Assembly (NCBI RefSeq): GCF_040183065.1
Contig: NC_091123.1
Location: 9,480,001-9,544,000, forward strand
DNA: 64,000 nt
Direction: 5' to 3'
From: Periplaneta americana
Lineage: Eukaryota > Arthropoda > Insecta > Blattodea > Blattidae
Shown: positions 60,501-64,000 of the stretch, one piece after another
How the letters are laid out: every line of letters starts with the position of its first letter
How positions within the stretch are numbered: the stretch's first letter is position 1
Made by a program: the position numbers and the translations under genes
Notes under the pieces: generated by a model
Databases searched by the model: none
Seen by the model: only the letters and a program-made list of their open reading frames with translations
Told to the model about the DNA's origin: nothing

Positions 60501-62174
60501 TTTTGCCCAGAAACCGCAGGATCTGCATCAGTTGCAACAGATGATCGAACAGTCATTCGTGAAAATCGATGAAAATCGTGAGTTATGTTCTGCCATCTGT
60601 AAATTAGTGACTAAATGTTGTGAATTGTGTATCGAGAAACAGGGCCTCCATTTTGAACAAAATCTGTAAAGGAATGTTTGATCAAATATAAATTGAATGT
60701 AATTAAATGTAAGGAAGTGTTTGGGCAAGGCGACTTTTATTTAACCCATCCTGTATTTTCCTAACCACCTTATTCTCGAACACCCTTAACCTCTGTTCCT
60801 CTCTCAAAGTGAGAGTCCAAGTTTTACAATCATACAGAACAACAACCAGTAATACGACTGTTTTATAAATTCTAACTTTCAGTTTTTTGGATTCAATGGT
60901 TAATGCATCGAAATCTGAATGTCCTCGGACATCTGTGATAGAGGAGAATAAGAGGAAGAGTCATCCTAACATTCCTGAACAGTCCAAAAATGTCCATATG
61001 ACATGCATGTCAGGAGCTATCCATAGTGAGAATATCCTTGTGATGTTTAATGCGTAAATTGAAATTGAAGCTGTGCTATCCAAGACTCTTACATGGTCCT
61101 GTGGAGGACAATGCAGACCAGGGTTTAACTCTTATGATGAAAGTTCTATCCTCATAAAAGTTCCTTAGTTTTCCACACTGGGTTACAGTGTGCTAGCTGT
61201 GTTTCGAAAGGAATGATGAGAAGAAATTGGTTGTAAGTGACAATCTAACAATTTTATATAGCTCGCGCAAGAAACGATTACAAAAAACCAATGGTGGCAT
61301 TGCTGTCTGTTTTGACGTGTGTATGGAGGCACGCCGAGGGGGGAGAGGTGCGGGCCAATGGAAGTACTGTCTCTTCCAAGAAGATGAACAAATGAGGACA
61401 TCGCTGTGGAAATAAAGAACGTAGCAAGAGAAAAATTCGTAGCTAATTAAATGCGCAACATATGTTTACGAATGAAATAATAATACCGTGCAATACAAGA
61501 CACGCATTCACATGCAATGGAACAAACTAAAGTCGTAATGTAACTATCATAATGCAAGACTGATTCTATCGATGTCATTTCTCTTCCGACTGTACTCTTG
61601 AATATCATTCAAGTTATCTCATGACCTTTCCTCTTGCCCTCTCTTCCTTATCGCAGTGTTTGATTCGCATTCCTTCTGTTGGTAATCCGTGCTTGCGAGA
61701 GCTATAACATTGATATTATTATTATTATTATTATTAAACTATAAAATCGTTCTTTTGTATATTTGATTTACAATTTCAGTAGGAGAAAAGTAGCTATATT
61801 AGCCACTTTCGTTCAGTTGGTAAATGTTGGTAGGTGACATACCGAAATTTAGGGATATAACAATCTATATTCTGAACAATATCTCCAAATAATCTTTTGT
61901 CCTGTTTAGTACTTTGCTCAGACATTGTTAAGAGACAAACTATAAACAGACAGTGGAACAGACCACGTGAAGCAGGAAGAGTAAAAAAGATCCATTACCT
62001 GAGTTCTTTCTTTAACTTGTCTATTTCCTTGTTTCTGCTTGCCATCACAATTTCAAATTTCTCACGCTCCAGCTTCAGCATCTGGGCTTCAGCATGAGTC
62101 TTTCCTTCCTCTTGAGATGTCTCCTTAAGACGTTTGCTCAGAGTAGCATGAGCATCTCGTATGGGCAGCAATGT
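56797..62174 (-). CDS. Coiled-coil protein, last two exons (3' part of gene)
   Basis: Exons 62174-61999 and 57598-56797 join in phase (AG|G makes Arg) to give 324 residues ending KKKFVPDS. The first exon is a charged helix rich in Leu, Lys and Glu with heptad spacing: HATLSKRLKETSQEEGK, AEAQMLKLEREKFEIVMA, NKEIDKLKKEL. The coiled coil continues into RDIQAFASEQMLNLKSLS, then about 240 residues are Ser/Thr/Glu-rich and probably disordered, apart from a helical stretch at ELKDELKGVFDKIKKQA. The acceptor of the first exon means more exons lie further right, beyond or near the window edge. I do not recognise the family; centrosomal, motor-adaptor or Golgi coiled-coil proteins are all possible. Confidence 0.8.
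57640..57735 (+). mobile_element. tRNA-derived SINE (family E), 5' half
   Basis: GTGGAGTAACGGCTAACGCG (box A region) and CCGGGTTCGATTCCCAGTCG (box B), cut off by the next SINE at about 57737. The full-length family member lies in reverse at 58265-58500. Confidence 0.8.
57738..58080 (+). mobile_element. tRNA-derived SINE (family D) abutting family E
   Basis: GTGGCGTCGTGGTCTAAGGC (box A) and CTGGTTCGAGTCCTCATGG (box B), then AAATTTCGGCCACTGTATGG and GCTAACCACATGATACC. Matches 14130-14480. Confidence 0.82.
58265..58500 (-). mobile_element. tRNA-derived SINE (family E), minus strand
   Basis: The minus strand reads CTGTGGAGTAACGATTAGCG, box-B-like GAATCCTGGTCGAGG, TGGTTTTCCCTCAACCC and a GATACGGAATCGTAAAATAA tail. 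With the plus-strand half at 57640 it brackets the family D copy. Confidence 0.8.
58505..59715. other. Intron of the coiled-coil gene, 62-bp tandem duplication
   Basis: CATATTCATGGCAAACCTAA and its sequel occur twice at a 62-bp period (59124-59185, 59186-59247) with one or two differences, so the duplication is recent. No other coding seen. Confidence 0.6.
60161..60276 (-). mobile_element. I-clade LINE 3' end inside the DNA transposon
   Basis: Begins TTGTTGTTGTTGTTTTCTAA and ends at the GCACAGATTTTGA block, as in 1980-2093. The third layer of the nest. Confidence 0.85.
60280..60669 (+). pseudogene. DUF4817-type transposase, C-terminal fragment
   Basis: QQDGAPPHFGVGVRNFLNQ, then WIGRRGETKWPPRSCNLTK, CNFSLRDILKNDVF, and CCELCIEKQGLHFEQNL, stop. 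This is the DDE end of Tc1/mariner-superfamily elements: 'QQDGAPPH', 'WIGRRG...WPPRS.DLT..DF..W'. Here the usual D of 'DLTPCDF' is N and K, so catalysis is lost. An in-frame stop precedes QQDG. Confidence 0.85.
60900..61990. other. Intron of the coiled-coil gene, no gene seen
   Basis: A (TTA)n tract lies at about 61708-61735. The frames at 61227-61415 match nothing known. Confidence 0.5.
61999..62174 (-). CDS. Coiled-coil protein, penultimate exon
   Basis: 58 codons and two bases, acceptor TCTTCAG|ACA, donor CTCAG|GTAATG. Uninterrupted heptads from about residue 8. No earlier exon was found between 62174 and 64000. Confidence 0.75.
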
Positions 62175-62329
62175 CTGAAGAAAATTAATATCACGGTAAA
62201 AGTATCAAGATTCTTGCCTGTAAGATATTCTTTGGATTCATTTACACAAATATACCTAATATTTAAGTATTGTTTTTTTTTTTAATGTGATTATGATGAA
62301 GAATCTTGTTCTCAAGTTGGGACAACGTA

Positions 62330-62528
62330 AGTATGGATGAAGATGAAGGCGGTAATGATGGTGAAATGATCCCCAAGTCCGGCGCCGAAAGTCACCCAGC
62401 ATTTGCTCTTAATAGGTTGAGGGAAAATCCTGGAAAAACTTCAGCCAGGCAACTTGTCCCAATCAGGATTCAATCCCAGACCCCTTGTTTCACAGCAGGC
62501 ACAATGACCACTACTCCAAAGCAGTAGA
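62330..62528 (-). mobile_element. tRNA-derived SINE (family E), minus strand
   Basis: The minus strand shows GGATTGAATCCTGATTGGG (box B region) and the GTGACTTTCGGCGCCGGAC block; the same layout as 58265-58500. Confidence 0.72.
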
Positions 62529-62639
62529 CATATAAAATTAAAGTTTTTTTTTTTTTATCAATGACAGTACTTGATTGTTCGTCATTCACTCATATGAAGC
62601 CGGTTGTGAAGATCAATTTATCGGCTGGTCTATTCTACA

Positions 62640-62825
62640 CCCACAATGAAATGAGATGATAAGAGAATTATTGGGATGCCACAGGAGAACTGAAGCTCCT
62701 GTAGAAAACCCGTGTTACCTGGACCATGGACTTGCCCAACGCAAGTTATAAACAGGGAGTACACCGGGAATCGAACCTGGATCATAGGATTATAAGTCCA
62801 GCACTCTGGCCACTGTAGTGGCTAT
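62640..62825 (-). mobile_element. tRNA-derived SINE (another family)
   Basis: The minus strand reads GTGGCCAGAGTGCTGG (box A region), CCAGGTTCGATTCCCGG (box B), then GTCCATGGTCCAGGTAACAC. Single copy in the window. Could be mistaken for a tRNA gene. Confidence 0.6.
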
Positions 62826-62846
62826 ATTAACTTAATGTAGTTCATG

Positions 62847-63876
62847 CAGGGTGCGAATTAAGATTTTTGATGAGGGGGGATAGAATCCTAGATAGAGAAT
62901 ACCACACATAAAATTATTATTATCCTCATTCGATAGGGCTCAATGCTTGGTCGCACAGAGTTTCTTGTCTTGCATCTTGATTATACTCATAATAATAATA
63001 TCCATGACCATGTTTAAGATAAGATGTGTAATTTTTAAGTTATTGATTATTGTCAGCTTGCTCGTGATAATACATCAATATTATAAAGTACACTCATATT
63101 AAAACAATTACATTTTGTGAGGGGGGATAGAAGTTATTCTTGGCAGGGATGTATGTATGTATTTATTAACACTACAATTGGGTATACACCCGGTGGCAGT
63201 GATATATAATATACAATAATTACAATTACAGAAATAAAATAAAATAAACGTAAATCTATAAATATTAGATGCAATAAACCTAGGACTATAAATAAAAACT
63301 ATTCTATAATAACGTCTACGATAAGCAAAAGTAAATCTAACTTATAAGTACTTCTATTTCACCCAAATATTACCAATTTAAATAATTACATATCACCTTA
63401 ACTAATTACATACCAACTTAATTACATATCATCTTAATTAATTACATATCACCCTAATTTATTTACATATCAACTAAATTACATATAATCTTAATTAATT
63501 ATATATCAACTCAATTAGTTACATGACAAAACTTAAATAATTACACTGCACCTCCAATTACATTTTCAGTCTAATATTCTCAACCTTTCCTTAAATGTAT
63601 TGATTTTAAGAGGACCACCCTGAAAGATTGCGGCAGGTAAGCTGTTCCAGTCTACTATTGTGCAGTTAACAAAGGAAAATTTTGCCACGTCCGTTCTTTG
63701 TTTTCTACATTTAAACTTCCTAATATGATCAGCCCTTCCTAAGTATGATGGTGTTGCTAATCTAGCATTGATATCGATCCATGCTTTGTGTCTTATGTTA
63801 ATATGAATTTATGAGAGGGGATAACTTTGCAACAGGGGGGAAATCTCCCCATCCCCCCCCATTAATTCGCACCCTG
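62847..63876. mobile_element. Non-autonomous hAT element with perfect 8-bp duplication
   Basis: The ends CAGGGTGCGAATTAA and TTAATTCGCACCCTG are perfect complements. AGTTCATG flanks both (62839-62846 and 63877-63884). G-runs (GAGGGGGGATAG near 62873 and 63119) lie inside. A LINE fragment fills most of the 1,030 bp. No transposase. Confidence 0.9.
63150..63812 (-). mobile_element. LINE 3' end inserted in the hAT element
   Basis: The minus strand reads KAWIDINARLATPSYLGRA, FKCRKQRTDVAKFSFVNC, TIVDWNSLPAAIFQGGPL and NTFKERLRIL, stop: the post-RT tail of Jockey/CR1-group LINEs. The 3' UTR contains AATTACATATCA repeats at about 20-bp spacing (63380-63545). It ends with a TACATACATAC tail near 63150. 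Confidence 0.8.
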
Positions 63877-64000
63877 AGTTCATGTTATTATGACACAACA
63901 CTTGCAAACTTGAGAGCAAATGTGTAATTTAGTACAAATACTCTGAATCAAACTCTCACTTCTAGTGTCAGCTTTCCACACCTAAGGATCTCCACTCCCT

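Larger units (their letters stand above)
60098..60753 (+). mobile_element. DUF4817-type DNA transposon inserted in the LINE
   Basis: Ends CAAGGTAGGTCAAAGTCG and, on the other strand, CAGGATGGGTTAAATAAAAGTC are imperfect complements. TA flanks both (60096-60097 and 60754-60755) and lies exactly at the break in the LINE. The 656-bp element is internally deleted and carries a LINE fragment (60161-60276) and the C-terminal third of its transposase. Confidence 0.82.
59717..60893 (-). mobile_element. LINE 3' end (GTAAGTAAG family), split by a transposon
   Basis: From 60893 the minus strand reads KKLKVRIYKTVVL, then LREEQRLRVFENKVVRKI, is broken at 60753, and resumes at 60097 with SKRDEITGKWRKLHNAEL, YALYSSSNIIRNIK and INLAQDRDQWRAYVRAAM. 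The tail is TTACTTACTTAC on the plus strand at 59729. Same family as 26630-27200. Confidence 0.85.

Overview
This is an insect nuclear window, AT-rich, intron-rich and full of repeats. All three supported host genes lie on the minus strand and have consensus splice sites. The mix of tRNA-headed SINEs, I-clade and R2-like LINE tails, mariner, hAT and DUF4817-type transposases, plus a CCTAA telomere-like stretch, suggests a large-genome insect. A cockroach or relative (Blattodea) is my best guess from memory of such repeats; that is inference, not proof.

Host genes. (1) A BTB-BACK protein of 280 aa in five exons, 17341 down to 4335. (2) A secreted PI-PLC X-domain protein of 428 aa in five exons, 38571 down to 28874, with a signal-peptide exon and both catalytic histidines. 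(3) The last two exons of an unidentified coiled-coil protein, 62174 down to 56797, whose 5' part lies beyond the window. In the two complete models every exon joins in phase and the coding length divides by three. A 3' fragment of the TFIIE-beta gene (11707-12131, plus strand) sits inside an intron of gene 1 and is probably a retrocopy. One orphan exon-like segment (19971-20046) is weaker.

Layout. 1-4 kb: LINE tails, including an I-clade LINE with an RNase H domain, and foldback repeats. 4.3-17.3 kb: the BTB gene; its last intron holds a complete hAT transposon (4697-6892) with an intact 494-aa transposase and an 8-bp target duplication, and other introns hold LINE and SINE nests, a 792-bp MITE, a mariner (14635-15953) and the TFIIE-beta fragment. 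17.3-28.9 kb: intergenic, with decayed transposases, GC-rich leaders, LINE tails and SINEs. 28.9-38.6 kb: the phospholipase gene, with four sizeable insertions in its introns. 38.6-56.7 kb: intergenic, with R2-like LINE remnants, two long palindromes built from duplicated transposon ends, an element with reiterated subterminal motifs (46.4-49.0 kb), and hairpin and hAT MITEs. 56.8-64 kb: the coiled-coil gene, a three-layer transposon nest in its intron, and a non-autonomous hAT with a perfect 8-bp duplication.

The host genes show no functional link to one another. No operon, CRISPR array, rRNA or convincing free-standing tRNA gene was seen. The nearest thing to an undescribed system is the 46.4-49.0 kb element. 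Next come the palindromes made of paired transposase ends, and a LINE-tailed chimera with a 14-bp target duplication.
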